The position numbers were made by a program, and so were the translations under genes. A DNA stretch of 64,000 bases, from assembly GCA_030248215.1 (NCBI GenBank), contig JASANG010002512.1, positions 62,001 to 126,000 of the forward strand, written 5' to 3'. The stretch is from Enoplolaimus lenunculus. Lineage: Eukaryota > Nematoda > Enoplea > Enoplida > Thoracostomopsidae. The notes below the pieces were generated by a model. It did no database searches. It saw nothing but the letters and a program-made list of their open reading frames with translations, and was not told the origin of the DNA. This document shows positions 52,101 through 58,103 of this stretch, in pieces. Position 1 is the first letter of the stretch, and each line of letters starts with the position of its first letter.

Positions 52101-53916
52101 CCATGTAAACACTATAATATTCATGGGTTATTTATTATGACAAATTTTAAAGCGACGACTAGTAAAAAGTGTCACTTTGACAGAGAATGCTGGATGCCCT
52201 GGTCCAGTATACAACAGATGTTAAAGAGGCTTCTTGACAAAGGGGTGAAAAAAACACACCTTTTTTGTGAAAAATTGCCACAATTAATTTGCAATCCTTG
52301 TAGCATCCTATCTGTTTATTAAGCATGGTGTACTGAAGTTGAAATCGGCATCGGCATTGGCATCGGTTCGGCATAATTTAAAAATAAGAATCGGCATCGG
52401 CAAAAATTTTGGTATCGGCACATCCCTAATCGTAAATTAAGTAGTTTCATATAGAGCCCTTCACGAAAATTTCGTATTGCAAATCCACGACGTATGCTTT
52501 ACTAGTCGAGTGCTCTTACCGTTGAGCTACGCAGCTATGCAAACGTTTCGTTACAATGATTTTTGAGACACAAGTGTCACTTTGACAGAAAATGATACGC
52601 GCAGTACTGTACGCAACAGATGTTAAGGGTATTTCTTCAAAGAGAGGTGGGTAGACACAAAAAGCATTTTAATTAATGATCTTAATTAATTAGGTAATTT
52701 ATGAATTAAGTGTCGATTGCATAAGTACTGTGTTAATACCCATACGTAAATGCATTGTCATTAATACTTGTTCGCAAGTAATTTGCACAGCGGTATTTGT
52801 TTTTGGGAAAAATTCAATGCTTTTTTCTCGTACAAAAGCCGTCATTTTCAGGTTTTTTCGCTACTTTTAAGAAGATTTCAGGGCTGCTCAAGTTTTTATG
52901 GACCATTTGCGAATTTTCTACACAATTTTGGGATTTTTTGTGCGTTTTTGAAACAGCGGTCAAATCCGTGCTATTTAATAATTTGTAATTTTGTCTAAAT
53001 ATTGTTTAACTGATGGTATATTTAAACCGTGAAAATTCCAGCAATTGACACTGTATATCGTTAGCTGGTATTTTATTTTTCTTAAAAACAATTATCCAGC
53101 TAATAAGCTTTGTAATGAAAGTACTAGCATAAAAATGACAAACTTGGACACATATTTCTAGCCAAAAATCCATAAAAGAATTCTTGGAACTTTTTTTAAA
53201 ACATTTTCGAGAAAAGAAGAAAACGTTGCTACGCAGCCACTTTCGCAATTCTTTGAACTGGTGTTCAGCGGTAAGTCTTGCTTTCAGCGTAACGGTTTAC
53301 GACCGTTGTTCCAGAAACGAAATTAATAAATAAATAAATAAATATATATACATATATATGTATGTATGTATATATGTATATATGTATATAAATCAATTAA
53401 TATATATCAGGGTGCAACCGGAATTACAATTCACCGGAACCGGAAGGCGAAAGAATGCCGGAACCGGAATTACGGTTGCTCCCTGATATAAATATAAGTA
53501 TGTGAAGCAAAATATTAGTATCATACTTCAACAGGGGCGTAATTCTGTAAAAAATAGTAGAGGCTAAACCTAATGAAACATATGTTGTAATAACCGCTTT
53601 CAGATCGATAGCGTAATAAAAATATTTTCTTAATCCGTATTAGTGACCAAAATTATTGATGGGTGCTTGAGCTTCCCTAGTGCCGCCCCCCCCCACAAAT
53701 GACATCACTATATTCCTAAACTGCAAATAGACCCTAGCTTCAAATTTCATTTATATTATTGCAACTGCGCTAATTTGCATCATATGCTGTTGTTTACCCG
53801 AAACCATCCTATTGATTGACGTCATTTGAGGTTTTGACATCGCCAAATCGCTATTAAACATTTGTTGCAGGTGTTGTTGTTGTGGTTGATGTTGCTGTTG
53901 CTGTTGCTGTTGTTGC

Positions 53917-53965
<49 letters not shown>

Positions 53966-54362
53966 GCTGCTGCTGCTGCTGTTGTAACTGCAGTTCTTGC
54001 AGATTTGATGCTACGCTATGCGTAGAAATAAACGAAGGTTTAGTGTCAACTATTTGCTGACTAGAAATAGTTTTCAGTGATATTCCTGTAGAATTCAGGA
54101 TACTCGTTAGCATTGAGTTTTGGGCGATTGTGCTTGTTACTGAGTCCAATTGTGGCATCATCTCTTTTGCGGTCATTACGGAAGCAGTTACGCATGAAGC
54201 ATTCAAAATGTTTCGACTAGTTATATTGGCCAACGATGACGTCATTAGTTCATTTTGATTCGCTGGATGACGTTGTTGTAATTGTTGTTGCTGTTCTTCT
54301 TGCTCTTGTTGTTGTAGCAGGATGCGTTCTTCCTGTGGTTGTTGTTCTGATTGTGTTTGTTG

Positions 54363-54394
<32 letters not shown>

Positions 54395-55375
54395 GGTTGT
54401 GGTGGTGGTGCTGTTGTTGTTGGTGTTGTTGTTGTTGTTGTTCTTGTTGTTGCTGCTGCTGCTGTTGTTGTTGTGGTGGTGGTGCTGGTTGTTGTAGTCG
54501 TTGTAGTATTTGTTGTTGTTGCTGCGTTTGTTGTTGTCCGTGTTCTTGTTCTACCTGTTGCTTTAGCTGTTGCTCTCGTTGCTGCTGAAGTTGTTCATCA
54601 AATTTCGAATCATTTTTACGAATATTAATTTTTGAATCGTATTTTTCAAAAATTGTCGTCAAAATATCAGCGTCAAATTGAGCAGTTGCAACCGAATCAC
54701 TATTGATGGTGGGTCGACATTTGATGTCAGATGACTGTGCTGGTGTAATGAGTAGTAAATTCGAGGAGCAGGTTGTATTTGGCACAACGATTGACTTTGG
54801 TTCCGCGTCGGGTGATTTGGATTTCTGGGGCGGAATATTTGTTGCCCGACTGTCGTCAAGATAACATGCTGAGCCTGTGGAAGTTTCGCCATAACTTATT
54901 GTATCTTCTATACCCACAGGACGTGATTTCAACCCTCTAATGGTTTCTTCCGGAATTGTATCAACGGATGCATGTCGCTTTCGATTTTTACCGGCCCTAC
55001 TGACGTCATTCTTGTCCTGTGTACTCGTACGATTATCTTGACAATTGGCCAAAACCCCTTGATTAAGGTCTAAAGGAACGCTGCAACTACCGCATCCAGT
55101 GAGGCGTTCAGAATTGCTACTTTGTGTTGTCATACGATTGTTATGACGTTGTTGAGCTAAATTTTGACAATTTTCATCGTTTGAAATACCCGTATTTGCC
55201 AATAAAGCAGTTTTGTTTGTTCCATGAAGTTTCGCGCCGAATCGATTGGCCGGTTCCGCCTCCGGTGCATCGGAAATCGAGTTTATATCATTTTGACTTT
55301 GTGTTGAATTCACCAAGTTTGTTGCGTCCATTTGTTGTTGTTGTTGTTTTTGTTGTTGTTTTTGTTGTTGTTGCT

Positions 55376-55406
<31 letters not shown>

Positions 55407-55490
55407 TTGTTGTTGTTGTCGCTGTAGTTGTATTAGTTGCTGCTGTAGCGGCAGTTGTTGATCGTGTTCATAGTTACTCAGTTGAGGCTC

Positions 55491-55540
<50 letters not shown>

Positions 55541-55842
55541 GGTGTTGTTGCTGGTGTTGGTGTTGTTGTTGTTGTTGTTTTTGCTGCTGCTGCTGCTGTT
55601 GTTGTTGTTGTTGCTTTTGTTGTTCTTGTTGTCGTTCTTGTAACTGCCGAAGTTGCATCTGCAACTGCAAAAGCAGTTTATGTTGAGTCATTTCAGTTTC
55701 GTCATATTGTAATTGAATTTGTTGCTGTTGTTTCTGCTGGATTTGCTCTTGCTGTTGTAGTTGTTGAAGTTCTTCGGGTTTTCGAGTTTGCTCATGCTGT
55801 TGCCACTGTAATCGCTGTTGTAGCTGTTTTTGCAGCATCAGC

Positions 55843-55885
<43 letters not shown>

Positions 55886-56191
55886 CATGATGATGATGAT
55901 GATGTAGTAGTTGCTGTTCTTGGCCATGTTGTTGTTGTTGTTGTTGTAGTTGTTTTTCTCGCTCTTGCTGCTGCAACAATGTCGAATACCGACGCGGATC
56001 GATTACTCCACAACCATAAGTCATGACGCGTGTGGAATTCAACTCATCATACGTTTCCTCACTGGTTAACTGAGATTCATTTGGAAGCGCTGGCGACCTT
56101 TGCAACCATGAAAATTGTTGTTCTTCAGTGGTTGTGCGATGTTGTTGCGCAAGTCGCTCAAGTTGATCTTGTTTTGTTGTTGTAGTAGTAG

Positions 56192-56229
<38 letters not shown>

Positions 56230-56726
56230 GCTGTTGTTGTTGTTGCAGGTGTTGCCATGATGGTAGTCGGATACAATGTTGACCCGATTTTTGCTGCATG
56301 TTCACTGATTAAGTACTGGTTTTGTTGTTGTTGTGGTACGTCGATATGTCGCAATCCTTCTTCGTGTTGTAGACGTAATTGTTCCAAGTTGCCAAGCGAT
56401 AGCTGTCGACCATGGTCAATCGCTTTTTCACCGTTTTGTTGTTGCTGCTCTTGTTGTTGTTGTTGTTGTTGTTGTCGTTGTTGTTGTTGTTCTTGTTCTT
56501 GTTGTTCTTGTTCTTGTTGTAGTTGCTGTTGCTGTTGTTGTTTTTGTTGTTGCCGCCACTGCTCATCTATCAACTGCGTATGTGGTACCGGTGATATGAG
56601 ATCGTTAGCCTTGAAAATACTCCCTGTGGTCGTCAATGATGTGGGAGGAACGAATCTAGCAGCAGCAGCAGTAGCCCTGACAGGTTCCGAAAGCGAACTT
56701 GGTTCAGTTGACCGTGCTAATTCCAT
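18987..56726 (-). CDS. lin-29: LIN-29/Rotund-type C2H2 zinc-finger transcription factor, eight joined exons
   Basis: Join of 53798-56726, 49526-50250, 35303-35479, 28098-28258, 27211-27375, 25813-25937, 19282-20071 and 18987-19122, minus strand. All seven introns are GT-AG (donors GTAAGT or GTAAAC, acceptors TTTCAG or TTTTAG), every phase matches, and the total of 5208 bases is divisible by three (1735 residues). Layout: residues 1-976 Gln-rich with a poly-Thr run; 977-1212 Ala/Ser/Gly/His-rich; six C2H2 fingers at about 1213-1381, split over four exons; 1386-1735 Asn/Ala/Gly-rich tail ending NREAAY. The finger block contains [55 protein letters not shown] and LLEHIPKH, diagnostic from memory of LIN-29, Rotund, Squeeze and ZNF362/384. 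The GP insertion before finger 3 resembles LIN-29 more than Rotund. Known family role: nuclear DNA-binding regulator of developmental timing. The finger part is nearly certain. Joining the Gln-rich exon rests on splice signals and phase, and further 5' exons could exist. Confidence 0.88.
19282..20071 (-). CDS. lin-29: lin-29-like exon 7: Asn/Ala/Gly-rich C-terminal region
   Basis: Acceptor TTATTATTTTTAG (20072-20073), donor GTAAGT (19276-19281). It encodes [20 protein letters not shown], then a long Asn-rich stretch, Ala-rich blocks around [40 protein letters not shown], a Gly/Ser region and a six-His run ending TSFGHAG. The Asn runs are the same CAA/AAC repeat as the Gln runs of exon 1, read in another frame. 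An ATG in the open frame at 20183 lies upstream of the acceptor and is not used in this model. Confidence 0.93.
20218..20638. mobile_element. CAGGGT hAT-like MITE, 421 bp
   Basis: Ends CAGTGCTCCATCGGAATTCC and TAGTTTCGGTTGAAACCCTG. Perfect 8-bp duplication CTATTTAG at 20210-20217 and 20639-20646. Full of CCGATTCCG sub-repeats. Confidence 0.9.
21405..21720. repeat. 23-bp tandem array
   Basis: About 13 units near TTACTAATTGAAATTAACAT plus three bases, period 23, A/T-rich, in intron 6. Confidence 0.9.
22609..22792. mobile_element. TTAGGC hAT-like MITE (GTTACTTT subfamily)
   Basis: Left end GGCCCGTGTTACTCTTAG, then CGTCCAGGTTTCTGATGG. Right end TAAAAGTAAAACTGGCC. Flanks ATATAAAT and AAATAAGT match 6 of 8. 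Confidence 0.8.
23128..23242. mobile_element. TTAGGC hAT-like MITE, left end lost
   Basis: AGCATATTCCTAAGCCTAAG core and intact right end CGCCCCTGATCTTTACATGG followed by GCC. No left terminus recognised. Confidence 0.75.
24175..24605. repeat. TTCCTAAAATTTTCTAAAA simple repeat
   Basis: About 430 bp of irregular TTCCTAAAA / TTTTCTAAAA units of roughly 19-20 bp. Confidence 0.88.
25813..25937 (-). CDS. lin-29: lin-29-like exon 6: short linker
   Basis: 125-bp exon found by phase reasoning: exons 5 and 7 do not join in frame, and this piece repairs the phase. Acceptor TATATTTTTCAG (25938-25939), donor GTAAGT (25807-25812). The frame is fully open: [18 protein letters not shown], then [20 protein letters not shown], then PLPF. 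There is no recognisable domain; the Ser/Thr-Pro sites are possible phosphorylation sites. A MITE ends its left target duplication only 12 bp beyond the acceptor AG. Confidence 0.88.
25960..26153. mobile_element. TTAGGC hAT-like MITE beside a splice acceptor
   Basis: Ends GACCAATGTAAAGAACACGG and CTGATCTGTTTACATGGGTT. Flanks AGCAAAAC (25952-25959) and AGCAAAAT (26154-26161) match 7 of 8. It sits 20 bp upstream of lin-29-like exon 6. Confidence 0.87.
26519..26762. mobile_element. CACTGTAAATT palindromic foldback MITE
   Basis: CACTGTAAATTCAGAGGAG left, CTCACTAAAAATTACAGTG right, AACTCAGAATGAGTT inside. In intron 5 of the lin-29-like gene. Confidence 0.82.
27211..27375 (-). CDS. lin-29: lin-29-like exon 5: finger 5 and finger 6
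   Basis: Acceptor TATTTTTCAG at 27376-27377, donor GTAAGT at 27205-27210. It encodes [18 protein letters not shown] (finger 5), NETKHIKK, then [20 protein letters not shown] followed by HADKKP (finger 6 and tail). If the donor is not used, an in-frame TAA that overlaps it ends the protein one residue later. The open, phase-matched exon that follows argues that splicing is the norm. Confidence 0.96.
27885..28066. mobile_element. GACAACTTGT-ended element with TTAGG-like core
   Basis: GTCGACAACTTGTAGTCCG left, CGCGACAAGTTGTCAGGCG right. TTTAGGTTTAGGATTAGG core. It sits about 30 bp from the donor of lin-29-like exon 4. Confidence 0.65.
28098..28258 (-). CDS. lin-29: lin-29-like exon 4: end of finger 3, finger 4, start of finger 5
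   Basis: 53 codons plus two bases. Acceptor TTTTTTTAG at 28259-28260, donor GTAAAC at 28092-28097. It reads [20 protein letters not shown], then [20 protein letters not shown], then [13 protein letters not shown]. Finger 4 has the C-x4-C spacing (CRYPGC) typical of this family. The dangling AG joins C from the next exon to give Ser, making KCNSCYKC. Confidence 0.97.
28319..28550. mobile_element. CCCATATTCTC terminal-repeat element (empty site copy)
   Basis: Left CCCATATTCTCAAATGTG mirrors right GTTTTGAGAATACAGG. The interior GGTTCGAAAGTTACAAGACC matches 34829-35260. Confidence 0.65.
29430..29700. mobile_element. TGCACACTC-ended element
   Basis: GTGTTGCAGCGTGTTTGGCC left, CGAAAGTTGCACACTC right, with mirrored GGCCGACCCC / GGGGTCGGCC arms. 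Confidence 0.6.
29805..29911 (+). mobile_element. tRNA-headed SINE-like repeat
   Basis: ATTCAGCCATGCTTAGAGC (A box) and GGGTTCGAGTGCC (B box). Tail AAAATTTTCGTGATAGGTTC shared with the 8.6-kb copy. Confidence 0.5.
29913..30153. mobile_element. CACTGTAAATT palindromic foldback MITE
   Basis: Starts CAGTGTAAATTCAAATTAA and ends TTGAATTTTACAGTG, with the usual TGAGTT blocks. It directly abuts the 3' tail of a SINE-like sequence. Confidence 0.8.
30514..30769. mobile_element. CACTGTAAATT palindromic foldback MITE
   Basis: CACTGTAAATCCCAGTGAG left, CTCATTAGAATTTACAGTG right. Closest in order of blocks to the 5269-5520 copy. Confidence 0.84.
30795..31118. mobile_element. TGCACACTC-ended element, best copy
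   Basis: AATGGATGATAATCCAGGAG and TGTGCAACTTTGTACATTC left; GTTGCACACTCGTG and GAGTGATCATCCACTC right. Mirrored GTACATT..TGTACC arms. Confidence 0.68.
32038..32445. mobile_element. CTGTAGTGACCC terminal-inverted-repeat element
   Basis: CTGTAGTGACCCGAATAAGA left and TATTTGAGTCACTACAG right, flanked by TA and CA. The interior differs from the other two copies, so it is a separate subfamily. Confidence 0.75.
32520..32692. repeat. dispersed CAATCACGTTT / GGCGTTCCAGC repeat
   Basis: GCGCAAAAGTTAGAGAATG to CGTATGTGCGGCGTTCCAGC. About 170 bp; copies at 33316 and 43072. Confidence 0.6.
33316..33470. repeat. dispersed CAATCACGTTT / GGCATTCCAGC repeat
   Basis: AATGCACAAAAGTTAGCGAA to TACGTATGTGAGGCATTCC. 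Aligns with 32520-32692. Confidence 0.6.
33940..34075. repeat. inverted repeat around GTACGGTATCGTACG
   Basis: TGTACGGTATCGTACGGG and its mirror CGTACGATACCGTAAC, then GACGGACGGTGTCGTACG copies. Confidence 0.4.
34829..35260. mobile_element. CCCATATTCTC terminal-repeat element, interrupted by a CAGGGT MITE
   Basis: CAGGACCATATTCTTAAATG left, TTTGAGAATATGGGTCCTG right, split at 35039-35232. Confidence 0.68.
35039..35232. mobile_element. CAGGGT hAT-like MITE, 194 bp, inserted in another element
   Basis: Ends CAGGGTTCCATCGGAATTCC and TTCCGGTTGGAACCCTG. Perfect 8-bp duplication CTACACAC at 35031-35038 and 35233-35240. The sister repeat at 28.5 kb shows the empty site. Confidence 0.92.
35303..35479 (-). 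CDS. lin-29: lin-29-like exon 3: rest of finger 1, finger 2, start of finger 3
   Basis: 59 codons between the acceptor TTTTTTTCAG (35480-35481) and the donor GTAAGT (35297-35302), phase 0 at both ends. It encodes [15 protein letters not shown] (finger 1 His pair), then [16 protein letters not shown] (finger 2), then [15 protein letters not shown] (finger 3 Cys pair). The ATG at its 5' end is an internal Met, not a start, because the Cys pair needed to complete finger 1 lies 14 kb upstream in exon 2. Confidence 0.97.
35539..35668. mobile_element. GTAGCCA-ended element, partial
   Basis: GGCCTTTAGCCAGCTTATCG, then TTACAGGCAAGATTGAAAAC, the family interior in reverse orientation. Confidence 0.55.
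36058..36480. repeat. GGTCTCGGT-rich repeat
   Basis: Many GTCTCGGT and ACCGAGAC motifs in both orientations at its ends (36080-36160 and 36395-36470). Probably a decayed terminal-repeat element; edges unclear. Confidence 0.4.
36536..36768. mobile_element. TTAGGC hAT-like MITE (GTTACTTT subfamily)
   Basis: Left end GGCCCATGTTACTTTAAGG, right end CCTTAATGTAACATTAGCCC. It holds exact GGCTTAGGCTTAGGCTTAGG runs. Flanks TACTTAAT and TACTTTAG match 6 of 8. Confidence 0.85.
37240..37545. mobile_element. GACAACTTGT-ended element with duplicated TTAGGC-like core
   Basis: CCTGACAACTTGTAATCTG left, CTGGCAAGTGGTCGTGCGAC right. The unit CCGACTCGAC..TTCGTAGGCTTTCCG is present twice (about 100-bp period). 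Confidence 0.62.
37903..38148. mobile_element. TTAGGC hAT-like MITE, 246 bp
   Basis: Ends GACCAATGTAAATAACATGG and CTGATGTTTACATGGATC. Long CCTAAGCCTAAGCCTAAGC core. Flanks AAAATTTC (37895-37902) and AAAATTTG (38149-38156) match 7 of 8. Confidence 0.87.
38550..38708. mobile_element. GTAGCCA-ended element
   Basis: GAGCCCATAGCCAAAAAG left, GTGAGCTGGCTACGGGT right. Confidence 0.7.
38922..39262. mobile_element. CAGGGT hAT-like MITE, 341 bp, GCCGGAG-rich subfamily
   Basis: Ends CAGGGTGCCGCCGGAGG and CGTCCGGTTGTACCCTG. Flanks TAACACAC and CAAGACAC match 6 of 8. Confidence 0.82.
39716..40150. mobile_element. CTGTAGTGACCC element, 435 bp, TA duplication
   Basis: CTGTAGAGACTCGAATATGA left, CTAGGGTCACTACAG right, TA on both sides, consistent with a Tc1/mariner-like target. 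The interior contains GGACTCTAATTACGG and CAAAATGGGGACCCCC. Confidence 0.78.
41811..41980. mobile_element. GTAGCCA-ended element
   Basis: GAGCTCGTAGCCAGAGTAGG left, GATGAGCTGGCTATGAGCC right, TTCAATCTTGCCTGTACG inside. Confidence 0.72.
42243..42302. mobile_element. TTAGGC MITE left-end fragment (GTTACTTT subfamily)
   Basis: GGCCGATGTTACTTTAAGGG, then CGTCCAGGTTTCTGGTAGG and GTCTATAAAAGAGTAGG. The core and right end are missing. Confidence 0.75.
43072..43216. repeat. dispersed CAATCACG / GGCGTTCCAGC repeat
   Basis: TTTGCGCAATGCGCAAACGT to CGTATGTGCGGCGTTCCAGC. Reverse-oriented, degenerate relatives lie at 28600-28910. Confidence 0.6.
43476..43751 (+). CDS. weak candidate exon with signal-like hydrophobic segment
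   Basis: 91-codon frame inside intron 2 of the lin-29-like gene, opposite strand. From an internal Met it reads [20 protein letters not shown], then [20 protein letters not shown], then [14 protein letters not shown], which looks like a signal peptide followed by a basic mature part. A possible donor GTAAAC overlaps its stop. No partner exon was found and the sequence is AT-rich, so chance is a real alternative. Confidence 0.22.
   Translation: MLLCTFEVVMSGFCVYDMPQKTPPTRMTNIYLVQNLFNVFHVYFLLFVCFLIASGVVNYAQARPRQLTPPQKLYTIQWRSLGFIIIGYNLV
44490..44590. mobile_element. TTAGGC MITE right-end fragment (GTATAGA subfamily)
   Basis: TTACGCTTAGGCTTAGGC core, ATAGGCTCATCC and right end CATGTTCTATACATGAGC. 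Left end not found. Confidence 0.7.
44971..45141. mobile_element. GTAGCCA-ended element, reverse orientation
   Basis: GGCGCGTAGCCAGCTCACAT left, GACTTACGAGCAAGGTTGAA inside. Right end decayed. Confidence 0.62.
45533..45682. mobile_element. TTAGGC hAT-like MITE (GTATAGA subfamily), 150 bp
   Basis: Ends GGCCCATGTATAGAACACGG and CTGTTCTATACATGGGCC. Core CCTAAGCCTAAGCCTAACCC. Flanks AATTTGCT and GATTTCCT match 6 of 8. Confidence 0.85.
45989..46223. mobile_element. TTAGGC hAT-like MITE (GTATAGA subfamily)
   Basis: Left end ATGCCATGTATACAACAGGG, right end CTGTTCTATAAATGGTCC. Flanks TACTCAGT (45981-45988) and TACTTAGT (46224-46231) match 7 of 8. Confidence 0.85.
46614..46947. mobile_element. CAGGGT hAT-like MITE, decayed ends
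   Basis: Ends CTGGGTTCAAGCGGATACC and GGATATCCGGTTGAAACC. No convincing target duplication. Confidence 0.65.
47608..47814. mobile_element. GAGTCAAATTGACTC palindromic MITE
   Basis: CACTGCAAATAATGGTGAC to CTCACCATTTTTTGCAG. Same order of inner blocks as the 7.5-kb copy. Confidence 0.82.
49081..49285. mobile_element. GAGTCAAATTGACTC palindromic MITE
   Basis: AAAATGGTGAGTCAAATTGA to CTCACCATTTTTTGCAGTG. Only about 240 bp upstream of intron 2's donor side at exon 2. Confidence 0.82.
49526..50250 (-). CDS. lin-29: lin-29-like exon 2: Ala/Ser/Gly linker and first half of finger 1
   Basis: It begins after the acceptor CTGTATTTTAG at 50251-50252 and ends at ATG|GTAAGT (donor at 49525). The open frame reads [15 protein letters not shown], then Ala/Gly/Ser/Asn-rich stretches, a Gln run near 49975-50010, an eight-His run near 49710, and PPPPG. 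It closes with [10 protein letters not shown], which supplies the two zinc-binding Cys of finger 1. The His pair comes from the next exon. There is no ATG at its 5' edge, so it is an internal exon. Confidence 0.9.
50579..50962. mobile_element. CAGGGT hAT-like MITE, CCGTTTTCG-rich subfamily
   Basis: Ends CAGGGTAACCGGATATC and TATCCGTTTACACCCT. The right 110 bp match a fragment at 5600-5706. Confidence 0.72.
51373..51700. mobile_element. Terminal-repeat element packed with a 31-bp tandem array
   Basis: AATATCATGCGTACACCC left mirrors GTGTACGCATGATATT right, and the mirror extends into AACTTTTGAC / CAAAACTT. Between them lies a roughly 31-bp tandem repeat, consensus near AAAAAGCTTCAGTATCCAG plus ATACTGAAGCC, each unit itself nearly palindromic. 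Confidence 0.75.
52449..52540 (-). mobile_element. tRNA-headed SINE-like repeat
   Basis: On the minus strand GTAGCTCAACGGTAAGAGC (good A box), decayed B box, tail TTTTCGTGAAGGGCTCTATA. Confidence 0.5.
53325..53407. repeat. ATAA / GTAT microsatellite
   Basis: AAATAAATAAATAAATATAT then TATGTATGTATATATGTATA; it abuts the minimal CAGGGT element. Confidence 0.8.
53408..53485. mobile_element. Minimal 78-bp CAGGGT element
   Basis: CAGGGTGCAACCGGAATTAC at the left and GGAATTACGGTTGCTCCCTG at the right, almost nothing between. Flanks ATATATAT and ATATAAAT match 7 of 8, but in low-complexity DNA. Confidence 0.8.
53798..56726 (-). CDS. lin-29: lin-29-like exon 1: Gln-rich N-terminus
   Basis: 976 complete codons plus one base. 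The start ATG at 56726 directly follows an in-frame TAA, so no earlier start exists in this exon. The product begins [11 protein letters not shown] and is built from long poly-Gln runs (mostly CAA with some CAG), one poly-Thr run near 56170-56240, and His-rich patches, separated by ordinary sequence at about 54600-55330 (for example [15 protein letters not shown], a possible basic nuclear-localisation patch). The frame stays open 15 residues past the chosen donor GTAAAC at 53797, so without splicing it would end at 53751. The donor leaves one base (G), which pairs with the two bases opening the next exon to give an Ala codon. Confidence 0.75.
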
Positions 56727-56927
56727 TTAGCAGTAGTCTTTAGACATAGTTGTTTAGCAGGTAAACTTTGCCTTTCTATGAGGGTCGTGACGACTTGCAC
56801 AATCGTTTCATTGCATCAAGAATTCATGCGATTATATCATTTTAGCACTTTTTAGTTCGGTGTTTTTAGGTGAACAATGTTCACTAGAATTTTTAAATCT
56901 AACTAAAAATACATGTTTTAGAGGTGA

Positions 56928-57318
56928 AGTTTATACCTAAGCCTAAGCATAAGCCTAAATCGAAGTCTAAGCTAATGTTTGTTCAGCATTTTTCGAGAGG
57001 ACATTCGTTCATATGTATATTTAAATTGTTGAAAAATATGTTCATAGCGCGGAAAAATACTATGTTCATAGCGCGGAAAAATACTATGTTCAACGCTGGT
57101 TTATAAATTAGTATAATTGTCAAAAAATATGTTTTTTTTGACAATTGAAATTGTTTATAAGCCAGCGTTAACTTCATTTTTCCGTACTATGAACATACTT
57201 TTGCAAAAGCATATAAATATTATGACAGTATGTCCCCTACAAAAAACGTTGAACAAATCTAGACTTTAGACTTCGATTTAGGCTTACGTTTAGGCTTAGG
57301 CTTCGATATAAGCTTCCG
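56928..57318. mobile_element. 390-bp foldback with TTAGGC-like arms
   Basis: Left arm runs CCTAAGCCTAAGCATAAGCC, ATCGAAGTCTAA, CATAGCGCGGAAAAAT, CGCTGGTTTATAAA. The right arm is its mirror (AATTTTTCCGTACTATG, TTTATAAGCCAGCG, TTAGACTTCGATTTAGGC). Centre near 57125. Confidence 0.72.
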
Positions 57319-57955
57319 CAACATTAATGTCTTTTAATATTTCTTGTTCAATTGTCTAAGTCAACATATAAATGTGACTTATTGGGTCATAAAACACGCT
57401 TTTAGCGTACACCTTGTGCAAAACTGCGATAATGCATGAATAATAAGCTTCAATTATGCGGATAAGTGTGACGTGCGCTGATTTGACTACGCCCTTTTTT
57501 AAAAAAGTTAATGATAAACTTCTGAAAAGAAATGCCAATTTTAAATTATATATTGCTTAAAAATGCGAGCAACTCAGAATGTGGGAGGTGCCCCCCTTCT
57601 ATTCGGAAATGTTCGACCCCCGACAACCGAAACATTTATCAATAAAAGAATTTTATGTTAGAGAAATGTTTTGACCACCATTATTCCTCATAAATGTCAC
57701 TGTGTCTTCTAGTAATCAACGTTTGATGCAAAATGACAACAATTTGAAGTTTAATGAGAACGATATTTCAACCTACAGTTACAATGACTTGAGTAATTAT
57801 AAGAGCAGAACCATAATTCAACTGATGCGCAATTAGTACAGTGAGATAACTAACAAACCATACTCTATTCCAATTTCAAAAATTTGCAATAAAAATTGTA
57901 CAATAGTTAAAAAAACTAACCGTCATTTCAGCTAATAACACCAAAGCTCCCAGAA

Positions 57956-58103
57956 TCGTAGCCAGCTCAGCTTGCCACGAAGGATCTTCAGGTGGAGCAC
58001 ACAAGCGCTTTGGTTGACTCAGATGCAAGGTTGAAAATTTTCTAGGGAGCCAGGATTTTTACAGGTGGATCGCTGAGCTCCTGGCTACAACCTTGGCTAC
58101 GGA
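57956..58103. mobile_element. GTAGCCA-ended element, reverse orientation
   Basis: ATCGTAGCCAGCTCAGCTTG left, CTTGGCTACGGAGC right, GATGCAAGGTTGAAAATTTT inside. Confidence 0.68.

Larger units (their letters stand above)
50251..53797 (-). other. lin-29: intron 1 of lin-29-like gene
   Basis: 3547 bp. It holds a CAGGGT-ended element (50579-50962), the 31-bp-repeat element (51373-51700), a CGGCAT-rich degenerate repeat at about 52330-52430, a SINE-like fragment (52449-52540), a TA/GTAT microsatellite (53325-53400) and the 78-bp minimal CAGGGT element (53408-53485). I see nothing coding. Confidence 0.75.

Noticed and set aside
54236-56730. Long plus-strand open frames rich in Val, Leu or Cys (for example 54236-54628, 55124-56026, 56257-56730)
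   Set aside because: They are the antisense reading of the CAA/CAG repeats in the Gln-rich exon.
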